From the NCBI RefSeq assembly GCF_004365635.1, contig NZ_SOBH01000002.1:372001-436000 (forward strand): 64,000 bases of DNA, in the 5' to 3' direction. The stretch is from Litoreibacter halocynthiae. GTDB lineage: Bacteria > Pseudomonadota > Alphaproteobacteria > Rhodobacterales > Rhodobacteraceae. Position 1 is the stretch's first letter; every line of letters starts with the position of its first letter. The translations under genes were made by a program, and so were the position numbers. This document shows, one piece after another, positions 34,963 through 44,261 of this stretch. The notes under the pieces were generated by a model, which did no database searches, was not told where the DNA came from, and was given only the letters and a program-made list of their open reading frames with translations.

Positions 34963-35556
34963 ATGACACAGCTGACCCGCCGCGCCTTCTCCACAGCCCT
35001 TGCCATGATACCGCTCGCCCACGCGGCCCATGCAGTTGCGGTCCCCTATGCGCTGCAAGCGCGGCGCTCCACCGTGGGGTTCATCTACCGGCTATCCGGC
35101 CAAGCCTCCAAAGGCAGCATGCCGGTTAAACGTGCGTCAGTGGTGATTGACTTCGATGCGCTTCAACGCTCCTCGATTGATGTGGAGGTCGACGTGCGGG
35201 GGGCCAGAACAGGACTCATCTTCGCCACCGAAGCCTTGAAGGCCGCGTCGGTGCTGGACGCCAAAGCACATCCCACAATCCGGTTTCGCTCGACTGCGAT
35301 CCGCTTGAACGGCAAGGGGCGCCTGTCGGACGGCGCCGAGATTGACGGCCTTCTGACAATCAAAGGCATCACCAAAACGGTTATTTTGCGGGCCGCATTG
35401 TTCCGGCAAGCCGGCACACAGGCGGGCGATCTCAGCCAACTCAGCTTTCAGCTGAAAGGCCGAATCAGCCGCGCGGCGTTCGGGGCCGCAGGCTTTGCCG
35501 ATCTGGTCGCGGACGAAATCGACCTCGACATCGTCGCCCGCGTGAGACGGGCCTAA
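34963..35556 (+). CDS. YceI-family periplasmic protein
   Basis: A 197-residue protein with a Tat-like signal peptide (LTRRAFSTALAMIPLAHAAHA) and a YceI lipocalin-like domain: STVGFIYRLSG, KAASVLDAKAHPTIRFRST and DGLLTIKGITKTVIL are family landmarks. YceI proteins bind polyisoprenoids such as ubiquinone side chains. It is convergent and overlapping by four bases with the next gene. Confidence 0.92.
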   Translation: MTQLTRRAFSTALAMIPLAHAAHAVAVPYALQARRSTVGFIYRLSGQASKGSMPVKRASVVIDFDALQRSSIDVEVDVRGARTGLIFATEALKAASVLDAKAHPTIRFRSTAIRLNGKGRLSDGAEIDGLLTIKGITKTVILRAALFRQAGTQAGDLSQLSFQLKGRISRAAFGAAGFADLVADEIDLDIVARVRRA

Positions 35557-36071
35557 AGGTCTTTTGGATCAACCCGCGACATATTGCTTTGGGTCAATTC
35601 GCGAAGCGGGCGGATGTAGCTTGTCACCACAGCCCAGCCGCGCTCCATATCCGTGAGACGCGACAAAAACGCATGAGGTGATCCCGTCGTCATGTTGCGC
35701 ACCTTTTGCGCCATGGCCTGATGGCTATCGTCGTCGTTCCAGCCGCGGTTTGACGTCCCGCTGATCCGCCCCAAGGCAAGGAAATCCGCCCCTGCCCCCT
35801 TCGAGCGCGGCAGCAAATGGTCGACATCCTGCCCGTCAGAGCTGCGCGGCATCACCGCGTCAAACGCAGCGCGGTAGCTGGTATAGGCTGGGTTCACATA
35901 GACCGTCGCCCAGTTTTTGCGCACCAACACAAAAGCGTTGGACAACCCCCGTCCGCCAATCTTGTGGATGGCAACTTCCGGCATCTTCATGTCAGCAGAG
36001 CCGATGGCCGGCGCGGGCCAAAGCACCCCTTGTTGGCGCATCATAGCGCCATATTGTCTTGCGGTAATCAT
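35553..36071 (-). CDS. HNH-like hypothetical protein
   Basis: A 172-residue protein of no known family. The segment DGQDVDHLLPRSKGAGADFLALGRISGTSNRGWN (about residues 87-120) resembles an HNH-nuclease core (DH-x-x-P-R-S-K and a later N). There is no signal peptide. The ATG at 36071 has AAGAGGT upstream. No immunity or secretion partner lies next to it, although it could be toxin-derived. Nuclease activity is a guess from motif shape. Confidence 0.6.
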   Translation of the reverse strand: MITARQYGAMMRQQGVLWPAPAIGSADMKMPEVAIHKIGGRGLSNAFVLVRKNWATVYVNPAYTSYRAAFDAVMPRSSDGQDVDHLLPRSKGAGADFLALGRISGTSNRGWNDDDSHQAMAQKVRNMTTGSPHAFLSRLTDMERGWAVVTSYIRPLRELTQSNMSRVDPKDL

Positions 36072-36232
36072 GCTCGACCTCTTGGAAATTAATTCAAATA
36101 ATGACGTCAGTATTCCGGAATTTCCGTTCACAATCCAGCACGTATTGCGCACATGTGACAAGGATATGACGCGAAATCACTTGCGGTCAGTCCTCTGGAG
36201 GGCGAGCGTAGGGCAACCTAAAGGGCAGTCCT

Positions 36233-37456
36233 ATGCGCCTCATGATTTCTTTCGCCGCCCTGTTTTTGTCGGTGGTGCTGTTGCAGCTTTCCTCTGGCGG
36301 GGTTGGCCCCCTCGACGCGTTGTCGGGGCTTACATTGGACTTCACCAAATCCGAAGTCGGCCTGCTCGGCTCGGCACATTTCCTTGGCTTTTTCATTGGC
36401 TGCTGGTGGGCGCCGCGCGCGATGGGCTCGGTCGGGCATTCCCGCGCATTCGCAGCATTCACGGCGACGGGCGCCATCGGATTGCTGGCGCATATGCTGA
36501 TCATCGACCCCTACGCCTGGGCCTTGATGCGCGTTGCCTCCGGACTTTGCGTGGCAGGGTGCTACACGGTGATCGAGGCATGGCTTCAATCCAAAGTCAC
36601 CAACGAGACGCGTGGCCGCGCCATGGGCACCTACCGGTCGGTCGATATGGGGGCGTCCCTGGTCGCGCAACTGATGATCGGCGTTCTGGAGCCCGCCTCC
36701 TACGTCTCCTACAACCTGCTGGCCTTGCTCTGCTGCGCCTCGATTATCCCCTTGACCCTGACCACCGCACGCCCGCCTGACACCCCCTCCGCGCCGCGGC
36801 TGCGTCCAATGCTGGCGATAACCCGCTCCCCTCTGGCTGCGGCCGGGGTCATTGTGGCGGGGCTGAACAGCGCCGCGTTCCGGATGGTCGGTCCCGTTTA
36901 TGGCCAGGAGGTTGGTCTGCGGCCCGACCAGATCGGTATTTTTCTGGCCGCCTTCGTCGCGGGTGGCGCTCTGGCCCAAGTCCCATCCGGCTGGCTGGCG
37001 GACAAATACGACCGGCGATGGGTGCTCATCTGGCTCTCCATCGCGGCCATCATCTCCAGCGTTTTCACCGTGTTCTCGGCCACGGGCGGTACAACCATGG
37101 TTTTGCTGGGCGCTGCGGTCTTCGGGTTCACCACCTTCCCGATCTACTCCGTCGCCGCCGCCCACGCCCATGATTTCGCCTCCTCCGAAGAGCGGGTTGA
37201 GCTGTCGGCAGCCTTGATGTTCTGGTACGCGGTCGGCGCCATCGCCTCGCCTCTTGGCGCGTCAAAGCTGATGGAGGCATTCGGGCCCACCGCCCTGTTC
37301 ATGCTGATGGCGGTCGGGCACGCTGTCCTTGTGGTCTTCGGTCTGACCCGAATGCGCGCCCGCTCCACACCAAAGAAGCGCACAACTTATGTCTACGCGC
37401 CACGCACCTCCTTCACCATCGGGCGGCTCCTGAGACGACACAGAGACCGCAAATAG
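36233..37456 (+). CDS. MFS transporter (YcaD-like)
   Basis: A 407-residue protein with twelve predicted membrane helices. Segments such as FFIGCWWAPRAMGSVGHSRAF, GCYTVIEAWLQSKVTNETRGRAMG and GGALAQVPSGWLADKYDRRWV (loop-2-type motif GxLADxxxRR) place it in the YcaD/UhpC-like branch. Substrate unknown. Alone between a divergent HNH-like gene and metG. Confidence 0.9.
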   Translation: MRLMISFAALFLSVVLLQLSSGGVGPLDALSGLTLDFTKSEVGLLGSAHFLGFFIGCWWAPRAMGSVGHSRAFAAFTATGAIGLLAHMLIIDPYAWALMRVASGLCVAGCYTVIEAWLQSKVTNETRGRAMGTYRSVDMGASLVAQLMIGVLEPASYVSYNLLALLCCASIIPLTLTTARPPDTPSAPRLRPMLAITRSPLAAAGVIVAGLNSAAFRMVGPVYGQEVGLRPDQIGIFLAAFVAGGALAQVPSGWLADKYDRRWVLIWLSIAAIISSVFTVFSATGGTTMVLLGAAVFGFTTFPIYSVAAAHAHDFASSEERVELSAALMFWYAVGAIASPLGASKLMEAFGPTALFMLMAVGHAVLVVFGLTRMRARSTPKKRTTYVYAPRTSFTIGRLLRRHRDRK

Positions 37457-37460
37457 GTCT

Positions 37461-37480
37461 TCATCTTGGCAAAAATATTC
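37461..37480 (+). repeat. Dispersed intergenic repeat, copy 2
   Basis: TCATCTTGGCAAAAATATTC, directly after the MFS stop codon; one mismatch to 33721-33740. Same orientation in both copies. Confidence 0.7.
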
Positions 37481-37548
37481 AAAATCCGTCACTGGCAGGA
37501 CGCGCAGGCTTAGGCTAAACCAACCCGACACCGGCCAAGGACGACCAA

Positions 37549-39267
37549 ATGAACCGTATCCTCATCACCTCTGCCATTCCGTATATCAACGGGATCAAGC
37601 ATCTCGGAAATCTTGTGGGCTCGCAACTGCCTGCGGATCTCTTCGCCCGCTACAATCGCGCACGCGGGGCCGAGGTCATGTTCATTTGCGCAACCGACGA
37701 GCACGGCACTCCGGCCGAGCTGGCCGCCGCGAAAGCGGGCAAGCCGGTCGCCGAGTTCTGCGCTGAAATGTATGACGTCCAAGCCGACATCGCCAACCGC
37801 TTTGGTCTGTCTTTTGACCACTTTGGCCGCTCCTCCAGTCCCCAGAATCGAAAGCTGACCCAGCACTTTGCGGGACGCCTGAAAGCCGAAGGCTATATCG
37901 AGGAAGTGTCTGAGAAGCAGGTCTATTCCAACGCCGATGGCCGCTTTCTTCCAGACCGCTACATCGAAGGCACCTGCCCCAATTGCGGCTATGACAGCGC
38001 CCGTGGCGACCAGTGCGAAAACTGCACAAAGCAGTTGGACCCGACCGATCTGATCGAGCCGCGTTCTGCTATCTCGGGCTCCACCGATCTGGAAGTACGC
38101 GAGACCAAGCACCTGTATCTGCGCCAGTCCAAGCTGAAGGATCAGCTGGACGCTTGGATCAACTCCAAAACCGACTGGCCCGTGCTGACCACATCGATCG
38201 CCAAGAAATGGCTGCATGATGGCGACGGGCTACGGGACCGCGGGATCACCCGTGATCTGGAATGGGGCGTGCCGGTCAAGGATGGTGAAACCGACTGGCC
38301 CGGCATGGAAGGCAAGGTCTTCTATGTCTGGTTCGACGCTCCCATTGAATACATCGCGGCCACCAAGGAATGGGCCGATGCGCGTGGTCTAGACGACAGC
38401 GCATGGGAAAGCTGGTGGCGCACCGACAAGGGTGCCGACGACGTGCGCTACGTGCAATTCATGGGCAAGGACAACGTGCCATTCCATACGCTGAGTTTCC
38501 CTGCCACGATCATGGGCTCGGGCGAGCCGTGGAAGCTGGTCGACTACATCAAATCGTTCAACTACCTGAACTATGACGGCGGCCAGTTCTCGACCTCGAA
38601 GGGGCGCGGCGTGTTCATGGATCAGGCCCTGGACATCCTACCCGCCGATTACTGGCGCTGGTGGTTGCTGTCCCATGCACCGGAGACGTCAGACTCTGAA
38701 TTTACATGGGAGAACTTCCAAGCGTCGGTCAACAAGGACCTTGCCGACGTGCTGGGCAACTTCGTGTCCCGCGTCACCAAGTTCTGCAACTCCAAGTTCG
38801 GGCCTGCGGTGCCGGAAGGCGGCGCATATGGCGCGCGTGAGGAGGCGCTGATCGCCGACCTCACCACCAAAATCCGCGCCTATGAGGGACACATGGCCGC
38901 GATGGATGTGCGCAAATCTTCGGCGGAGCTGCGATCAATCTGGGTGGCGGGCAACGAATACCTGCAAGAGGTCGCTCCATGGACGACCTTCAAGGAAAAC
39001 CCCGACCAAGCCGCCGCGCAAATCCGCTTGGCATTGAACCTGATCCGCGTTTACGCGGTGCTGTCTGCGCCGTTTATACCAACGGCTTCGGCGCAAATGC
39101 TGTCGGGCATGAACACGCTGGATATGAGCTGGCCGGATGACGTGGAAGCTGCACTGGGTGCGCTGCCTGTGGGCCACGAATTTACCGTGCCGGAAGTCCT
39201 GTTTGCCAAGATCACCGACGATCAACGCGAAGAATGGGCGGAGAAGTTCTCAGGCGTGCGCGACTAA
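37549..39267 (+). CDS. metG: Methionyl-tRNA synthetase
   Basis: A 572-residue class I synthetase. The HIGH-like motif lies in [10 protein letters not shown], the zinc-finger insert in [17 protein letters not shown], and the KMSKS-equivalent in FSTSKGRG; the anticodon-binding helical domain follows. It lacks the C-terminal tRNA-binding extension of longer MetG forms. Essential for translation. Confidence 0.97.
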   Translation: MNRILITSAIPYINGIKHLGNLVGSQLPADLFARYNRARGAEVMFICATDEHGTPAELAAAKAGKPVAEFCAEMYDVQADIANRFGLSFDHFGRSSSPQNRKLTQHFAGRLKAEGYIEEVSEKQVYSNADGRFLPDRYIEGTCPNCGYDSARGDQCENCTKQLDPTDLIEPRSAISGSTDLEVRETKHLYLRQSKLKDQLDAWINSKTDWPVLTTSIAKKWLHDGDGLRDRGITRDLEWGVPVKDGETDWPGMEGKVFYVWFDAPIEYIAATKEWADARGLDDSAWESWWRTDKGADDVRYVQFMGKDNVPFHTLSFPATIMGSGEPWKLVDYIKSFNYLNYDGGQFSTSKGRGVFMDQALDILPADYWRWWLLSHAPETSDSEFTWENFQASVNKDLADVLGNFVSRVTKFCNSKFGPAVPEGGAYGAREEALIADLTTKIRAYEGHMAAMDVRKSSAELRSIWVAGNEYLQEVAPWTTFKENPDQAAAQIRLALNLIRVYAVLSAPFIPTASAQMLSGMNTLDMSWPDDVEAALGALPVGHEFTVPEVLFAKITDDQREEWAEKFSGVRD

Positions 39268-39692
39268 ATCCAAGCGAGCGTCGCCATCGCCAGCACAAGG
39301 TAGCGCCCGAACTTTGCAACGGTGACCAGCACTAGAAACGGGCCGATTGGCTCGCGCAGGACACCTGCGACGACGGTCAGCGGATCGCCGACAATCGGCA
39401 ACCAGCTTCCCAACAGCGACCAGCGGCCATAACGATGATACCACGCTTCCGCACGGGTCAGCTGGTCTTGCGACACCGGAAACCACCGCCGGTCCCGGAA
39501 CCTCAGTAAAAAGCGTCCCAGAGCCCAGTTGATCACCGCCCCCAACACGTTGCCAGCTGTGGCGACCGCTAAAAGACCGGTGACAGGGTAGTCTCCCGTT
39601 GCCAGCAATCCGACCAGAACGGCCTCCGACTGCATGGGCAGGATCGTCGCCGCAATCAACGCCGACGCGAACAGCCCGAAATACGCGATCAA
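39264..39692 (-). CDS. YqaA-family (DedA-like) membrane protein
   Basis: A 142-residue membrane protein: [25 protein letters not shown], then [16 protein letters not shown] and [17 protein letters not shown] are YqaA/SNARE-associated (VTT) features. I assign a TTG start at 39692, overlapping the stop of the upstream permease gene as TTGA; this gives the length of E. coli YqaA. Longer upstream frames lie entirely within the permease gene. The role of YqaA is unknown; VTT proteins are linked to lipid scrambling. Confidence 0.82.
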   Translation of the reverse strand: MIAYFGLFASALIAATILPMQSEAVLVGLLATGDYPVTGLLAVATAGNVLGAVINWALGRFLLRFRDRRWFPVSQDQLTRAEAWYHRYGRWSLLGSWLPIVGDPLTVVAGVLREPIGPFLVLVTVAKFGRYLVLAMATLAWI

Positions 39693-40732
39693 CTGCCCCG
39701 CGCCCGTGACGCCATAACCGGGATGAGAATGCTCAAGATCACCAAGCGGCCCACATGGCATGCCGCCACGAAGCCCGGATTGGCCCCGAGAACGGCCCCC
39801 ATCACGATCATCGTCTCCAACCCGCCCGGTGCAAACGCGACAAGAACGTGGGGCAAGGGCATGTCCAGAAACATCGACACTGGTACCGCGAACCCGATGG
39901 CCAGCACTGTGGTTAGAGCAGTAATCGCCACACCACCGCCCGCATAGCGGAACAGTGTCATCGGGCTGGTCCCGCTGAAGCGCGACCCGATGAGCGTTCC
40001 CATCAGCACGAGGCACGCCAAGGTGATTTTCGGCTCCAACACTCCGGGCGAGAGATCCGACAGGTGGCCGATTGATGACACCAGCATCGCACCGATCAGA
40101 AGCGGTGCCGGCACCCGTAGGCGCTCCAACACCCAACCGGTGATCAGCGACAACACGACCAATACGGCAATGTAGCCCACGCCCAGAATATCACCGCTTG
40201 GCGCCATGCCTTGGGACATATCCAACCCCATTAGCGCCGCCAACGCGGGAACGGTCAAAGTCAGCAGCAGCACCCGCACGGATTGTGCGACGGTGACGCG
40301 GGTCAGGTTAACACCATAGGTCTCGCCCAATGCGATGACAAAGCTCAGATGCCCCGGCGCGGATGCCAAAACGGCGCTGAGGCGGTCGAAACCAAACCCC
40401 TTCACCAGCAATACACGGCACAAGATCATGGCGATAACCAGCATGACGGCCAAGGCGACAAACGCCAAAGGCCAGCGCAACATCGCGGCGGCGGCCTCCG
40501 CGTTCACGCCCGCGCCAATGCCGATGCCAATAAACAGGAACGCGATGTCACGCAGCAGGGGCGCGATTCCGAGCCGCATTCCGAGCAGCGATAAAACCGA
40601 AACCAGAACTGCCGGACCCGTCAGCATATAAAGCGGCAGGTGAACCAGATATCCAAGCGCAGCCCCGGCGGCCCCGACCGCAAGGGAGACGAGCGAAAGC
40701 CCGAGGGCAGGCAAGGTTGGCGGCGTAAGCAT
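39689..40732 (-). CDS. AbrB-family membrane protein (putative permease)
   Basis: A 347-residue polytopic protein of the AbrB/'ammonia monooxygenase' transporter family with two repeated halves, each including a G-x-x-x-x-S-x-x-G/ P-G-x-x-x motif: ASAPGHLSFVIALGE and AFAPGGLETMIVMGAVLG. The substrate is unknown; the old ammonia monooxygenase label is misleading. Overlaps the yqaA-like gene. Confidence 0.88.
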   Translation of the reverse strand: MLTPPTLPALGLSLVSLAVGAAGAALGYLVHLPLYMLTGPAVLVSVLSLLGMRLGIAPLLRDIAFLFIGIGIGAGVNAEAAAAMLRWPLAFVALAVMLVIAMILCRVLLVKGFGFDRLSAVLASAPGHLSFVIALGETYGVNLTRVTVAQSVRVLLLTLTVPALAALMGLDMSQGMAPSGDILGVGYIAVLVVLSLITGWVLERLRVPAPLLIGAMLVSSIGHLSDLSPGVLEPKITLACLVLMGTLIGSRFSGTSPMTLFRYAGGGVAITALTTVLAIGFAVPVSMFLDMPLPHVLVAFAPGGLETMIVMGAVLGANPGFVAACHVGRLVILSILIPVMASRARGS

Positions 40733-40891
40733 ACGAACTGGCTATCACCCCTCCTCGCGGATGTGGAGAGACTGAATGCACTCATGTTGTGCATTGTTGG
40801 TGGGGGAAAAAGGAGGGCTAATGCATGGTGTTAACAATAAACTTACCAGCAGAAGACTTGACGCAGAGAGTTTCTGCGGCACCATTCGGTG

Positions 40892-41452
40892 ATGCGTTTT
40901 ATTTTTCTTCTTCCGATCGTCTTCCCGCTGGCGTCTCTGGCTGATTGCCCACCGATGCCCGAGCGCAGCACCCGTCACACCGAATTGATGAATTTGGTCG
41001 CCACGGCCTCGAACGAGATGATCGCAAGGGGCTATACCAACGAGCTGTGGGGAATTTGGGCAACCGCCCCTGACGACACCGCGCAAGAAATTCTGGACCG
41101 CGGGATGACGCGGCGGGCCTCCTATGACTTCGCCGGCGCGATTGAAGACTTTGACAAGCTGATCGCCTACTGCCCCGATTATGCTGAAGGGTATAACCAA
41201 CGGGCATTCGTGAATTTCATTCGTGAGGACTACAATGCCGCGTTGGTGGACCTGGATCGCGCTGTTGAATTAACACCTGATCACATCGGCGCAATCGTTG
41301 GACGTGCGCTGGCATTGATGCAGCTGGGGCAAGTGCGACGCGGGCAAATTGCGTTGCGAAAAGCGCTCCTGCTCAACCCGTGGTTGCCGGAACGCAATCG
41401 CATCATTCCCCTACCCCACAACAAAGAAAACGACATCGAAACCGACCTTTGA
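40892..41452 (+). CDS. TPR-repeat periplasmic protein
   Basis: A 186-residue protein with a signal peptide ([17 protein letters not shown]) and about three tetratricopeptide repeats: [60 protein letters not shown] and [18 protein letters not shown]. It is presumably a periplasmic protein-binding scaffold. Single gene upstream of tRNA-Leu. Confidence 0.88.
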   Translation: MRFIFLLPIVFPLASLADCPPMPERSTRHTELMNLVATASNEMIARGYTNELWGIWATAPDDTAQEILDRGMTRRASYDFAGAIEDFDKLIAYCPDYAEGYNQRAFVNFIREDYNAALVDLDRAVELTPDHIGAIVGRALALMQLGQVRRGQIALRKALLLNPWLPERNRIIPLPHNKENDIETDL

Positions 41453-41498
41453 TCTTTAAGCCCTTGCGGCACCCCGCTATGGTCTCGCGACCCCTCGT

Positions 41499-41584
41499 GC
41501 CCGCGTGGTGGAATGGTAGACACATGGGACTTAAAATCCCTGGACCTAACGGTCGTGCCGGTTCAAGTCCGGCCGCGGGTACCA
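41499..41584 (+). tRNA. tRNA-Leu (anticodon TAA)
   Basis: An 86-base class II tRNA with encoded CCA. The acceptor GCCCGCG pairs with CGCGGGT (one G-T), the anticodon loop is CTTAAAA with anticodon TAA, there is a long variable arm, and the T loop is TTCAAGT flanked by CCGG. Reads UUA/UUG leucine codons. Confidence 0.97.
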
Positions 41585-41610
41585 AATCAAGCATACCTGT
41601 CGTTTTGCCG

Positions 41611-41958
41611 CTACTTCAACTGCACGCCGTCGGCTGGTTGTTCCTTGCGGGCCTTCGGTAGATGGTCTTCTACATCTTCCAAATAGACGCATACCTCTGG
41701 CGCATTGAATCGCAATTCGTCGGCCAACTCTTGGGTAAGTGGCACCATTCCTATCTGCGCCACCGGACCGCACAGCATGATGCGATTGAGGGCGTTGGGT
41801 GATAGATCGGGCAACAATCGCGTGGCATCGGCCAAAGTTTGACCCGGTAGCAATCGGACAATCTTCGCCGACCGGATTGCCTCGATAAGCATCAGAGTCT
41901 TCAACCCTGCGATCGTCACCATAATAATGTCGCCACGAATGATTTCAAAGTCTGACAT
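41611..41958 (-). CDS. Hypothetical protein, third gene of accessory locus B
   Basis: A 115-residue protein with no recognised family. The N-terminal part is hydrophobic ([18 protein letters not shown]) but lacks a charged signal-peptide start, so it is probably cytoplasmic or loosely membrane-linked; the C-terminus is charged. AAAGGAC lies upstream of the ATG. It follows the 277-residue gene by 32 bases. By position it could be an immunity or accessory partner of that protein. It lies next to tRNA-Leu, a common integration site. Confidence 0.65.
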   Translation of the reverse strand: MSDFEIIRGDIIMVTIAGLKTLMLIEAIRSAKIVRLLPGQTLADATRLLPDLSPNALNRIMLCGPVAQIGMVPLTQELADELRFNAPEVCVYLEDVEDHLPKARKEQPADGVQLK

Positions 41959-41990
41959 TGAAGTTTTGTCCTTTGTAGAAGCCCGAGATC

Positions 41991-42824
41991 TTAGGGGCTT
42001 GAGCTAAACGCCCGCATGAAGTCTGCTTTTACGATGAAGGCCTCGGTCGTAGGTCGGTCATTATAGAGCATGACCTGAAAATACTCTACGCCCGCCTCAA
42101 CCTGTTGGCCTGTGCTTTCGTCAATTGCATTGGACGGAATATCAGCCGCCTGAAACGGAACAAGTGTATCGGGCAATCCGGTAAACGCGTCGGTCCTAAG
42201 GAATACAGGGCTGTTTTCCGGCGAAGTGGTATACGGAATGTTGCCAGTGAAGGCCCAGCGCGCAATCGGTGCCGGTCCTTCCAAAGGGCGCCCACCATTT
42301 GTCGAATAGACCTCGTTCGGCATTTTTCCGTCTCGATCAATTCTTCCTGCAACGATATGGAAATCCGAATTCTCTATCGGGTCCTGTCGGTACACAACTG
42401 TTCCGTTCTTGTCGACATATTGCCCACCCCACGCGGATGCGGAAAGTGGCCATAGCACGAAAAGAATGTCACAAGCGCTATCTGGCGCGTCGGACGAGTA
42501 GTCATCCCCTCGATCGATGAGCGCTCCATCGGCACGTGCAAGTTGCTGCAACCCTCGGACAGTGAATTCGACCGAAACAGTTTTTCCGCTGTCGGTTTGG
42601 TAGGTGAATACCTGACCGATCTCCAAGTTGCCCCAAATGTTACGCAGTCGCGCCGAAAGGCCGGCGCAGTTGGTAATCTCGTAATCCGCACCAAATGGGT
42701 CATTGTAGCGCTGGAACGCCAGGCAAGGACATCCTTCGGTGCATTGTGTAACGGCAGGAGTACCCGATTGCGCAGGGACAACACGCGCTTCGGCAGTTCC
42801 ACTTCCGCCTAGGTTACCCACCAT
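41991..42824 (-). CDS. Hypothetical protein, second gene of accessory locus B
   Basis: A 277-residue protein of no recognised family. It begins MVGNLGGSGTAEARVV, has a Cys-rich patch CTEGCPCLAFQRY (about residues 28-40), and ends FIVKADFMRAFSSSP. It has no signal peptide or membrane helix. The start overlaps the end of the upstream gene by 11 bases, indicating translational coupling. Because the upstream gene is a paralogue of a T6SS-cassette protein, this may be a cargo/effector-like protein; that is inference only. Composition is AT-richer than the genome core. Confidence 0.7.
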   Translation of the reverse strand: MVGNLGGSGTAEARVVPAQSGTPAVTQCTEGCPCLAFQRYNDPFGADYEITNCAGLSARLRNIWGNLEIGQVFTYQTDSGKTVSVEFTVRGLQQLARADGALIDRGDDYSSDAPDSACDILFVLWPLSASAWGGQYVDKNGTVVYRQDPIENSDFHIVAGRIDRDGKMPNEVYSTNGGRPLEGPAPIARWAFTGNIPYTTSPENSPVFLRTDAFTGLPDTLVPFQAADIPSNAIDESTGQQVEAGVEYFQVMLYNDRPTTEAFIVKADFMRAFSSSP

Positions 42825-43632
42825 TGTGCAGCTCTTGCTTAAGAGGTTGAAGTGGTAAGTTCGCAAGATGCTCCTGACAAGCCTGCCAAAGCAAATGCTC
42901 TTTATCCAAGGCCGGTGCAGGATTCTGCAAAACCATGCGAAGCCACGGAAAAAGCGGATCGTTTGTCACGCCATACCCGAAAGAGAGCCGCATGCAGACT
43001 AAAATGAAAACGGAACTTGGTGCGAACAGCCGAAGTTTGCGGCACAGATCAGCGGTTTCGTGCATCATTGACCAGATCACGTTACGCCCGACATAAGCGG
43101 TCATACTAGCGAAATGAGCGTCGACAAATGCAAGCGTTTGGGTGGCATCCACGGGCGCGTCTTGTGGGTCATTCAATGTCTGAAGTTGGCGCAGGAAACC
43201 CGATATGTGTTCACCCTCATGGCCACAGGTTTGCTCCACATACTCTAAAAAAGAATCGCGCAGTGCGTTAATCCTATAGGCTTGTCGCCCGTTCCGGCAG
43301 GGTGTGACGAGCGCCATTTTGGCCCAAGGCAACAACGGATCTTCGTCAAAATGCGAGCCCAAATGGAACATAATCTGGATATAGGCCTTGAGGGGCGACC
43401 GCTCGTCAATGGCGTAACGTTGGCCACTCCGTATCCCCAAATGTACCGCCTCACGTATGCTATCCACACCAAGATTTCTCTCTAGCATTGGATCAGCAGC
43501 CATCAGGTCGCCTACGAGTTCTTCTGAGAAATCGCGCAGGACTTGATTCTGAAGAGCGGAAACGCTGTTTCTTTTTAATGTGAGCATGTTGCAATGAACT
43601 TTAATATCAATTCGCAAGGTAGCATCAGCCAT
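42814..43632 (-). CDS. Unnamed cargo-cassette protein with internal repeat (copy B)
   Basis: A 272-residue protein paralogous to the product at 22986-23732. Matching blocks are YIQIMFHLGSHFDEDPLLPW (residues 84-103) and CMRLSFGYGVTNDPLFPW (residues 213-230), each the end of one of two similar modules; the second motif is almost identical to GFANDPLFPW of copy A. No signal peptide or membrane helix. It heads locus B, with two unknown genes downstream. Function unknown; the shared cassette position suggests a helper for cargo proteins. Confidence 0.83.
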   Translation of the reverse strand: MADATLRIDIKVHCNMLTLKRNSVSALQNQVLRDFSEELVGDLMAADPMLERNLGVDSIREAVHLGIRSGQRYAIDERSPLKAYIQIMFHLGSHFDEDPLLPWAKMALVTPCRNGRQAYRINALRDSFLEYVEQTCGHEGEHISGFLRQLQTLNDPQDAPVDATQTLAFVDAHFASMTAYVGRNVIWSMMHETADLCRKLRLFAPSSVFILVCMRLSFGYGVTNDPLFPWLRMVLQNPAPALDKEHLLWQACQEHLANLPLQPLKQELHNGG

Positions 43633-43678
43633 GGCCGCAATCCAGCAAAGATGCCTTTAGCTGGTACGAAACTCCCAC

Positions 43679-43708
43679 AAAAAAACGCGCCCCAGTGGGA
43701 CGCGTTTT
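43679..43708 (-). terminator. Rho-independent terminator after the DUF6280-like gene
   Basis: On the minus strand AAAACGCG-T-CCCA pairs with TGGG-G-CGCGTTTT (one mismatch) around one loop base, running into seven U. It separates the upstream small gene from locus B. Confidence 0.85.
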
Positions 43709-43730
43709 AAAATCTCGCTTCGGGCCAGCT

Positions 43731-44045
43731 TTATGCAGCTTCGGCTTGGCTTCGGCGTTCGCTTTCTTCGCGAGACAGGGCGACGGAGGTCCGAACGCCA
43801 TTTCCAACAAAAGCCATCAAACCGGACACAACACGTTCGTTGGGGTCGATACCAGCACAGCTCAGCACTTCGCGGCCATCGCGAGAGCGCGCCCAGCGGG
43901 CGATCTGCTCGGGGCCGTTTCCATATTTCTTGTCATCCGCAATCGCATCATCGAGTGCAGCGAGGACCACCGCGGCGAAGAGTTTCCGCGCACGTTGTCC
44001 TTGTTCAAAGTTGAAAGCGTTGCCATCAACGAAATCAGCAGCCAT
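43731..44045 (-). CDS. Conserved small roseobacter protein (DUF6280-like)
   Basis: A 104-residue protein (ADFVDGNAFNFEQGQRARKLFAAVV..., YGNGPEQIARWARSRDGREVLSCAGIDPNERVV) that I recognise as a highly conserved small protein of Rhodobacteraceae, probably family DUF6280. It is soluble, mostly helical, function unknown. The ATG at 44045 gives the family start; the longer frame is AT-rich leader. It is followed by a strong terminator and is divergent from efp. Confidence 0.8.
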   Translation of the reverse strand: MAADFVDGNAFNFEQGQRARKLFAAVVLAALDDAIADDKKYGNGPEQIARWARSRDGREVLSCAGIDPNERVVSGLMAFVGNGVRTSVALSREESERRSQAEAA

Positions 44046-44261
44046 TTCGTTTCCTTTGTTTTTGCTCTTGTATCTTCGGGCGTGAAGACGGTTGTGACAG
44101 AAACTATCCGATTCGTCATTGCATTTCTGGAATACCACCTATGCATCTAACGCATGACTTGGCGTCACACCAAACCGTATTTAGCCTTCTTGCCACCCCA
44201 TAACTCCCCAGATATAGGATTGTTCCAAATTCTATCAACCTTTTGCCAAGGAAATGACACA

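Noticed and set aside
36218-37171. 317-codon minus-strand frame
   Set aside because: Antisense to the MFS transporter; Gly/Asp/His-rich shadow.
39693-40136. Extended frame upstream of the YqaA-like gene
   Set aside because: Entirely inside the AbrB-family permease in another frame, without membrane character.
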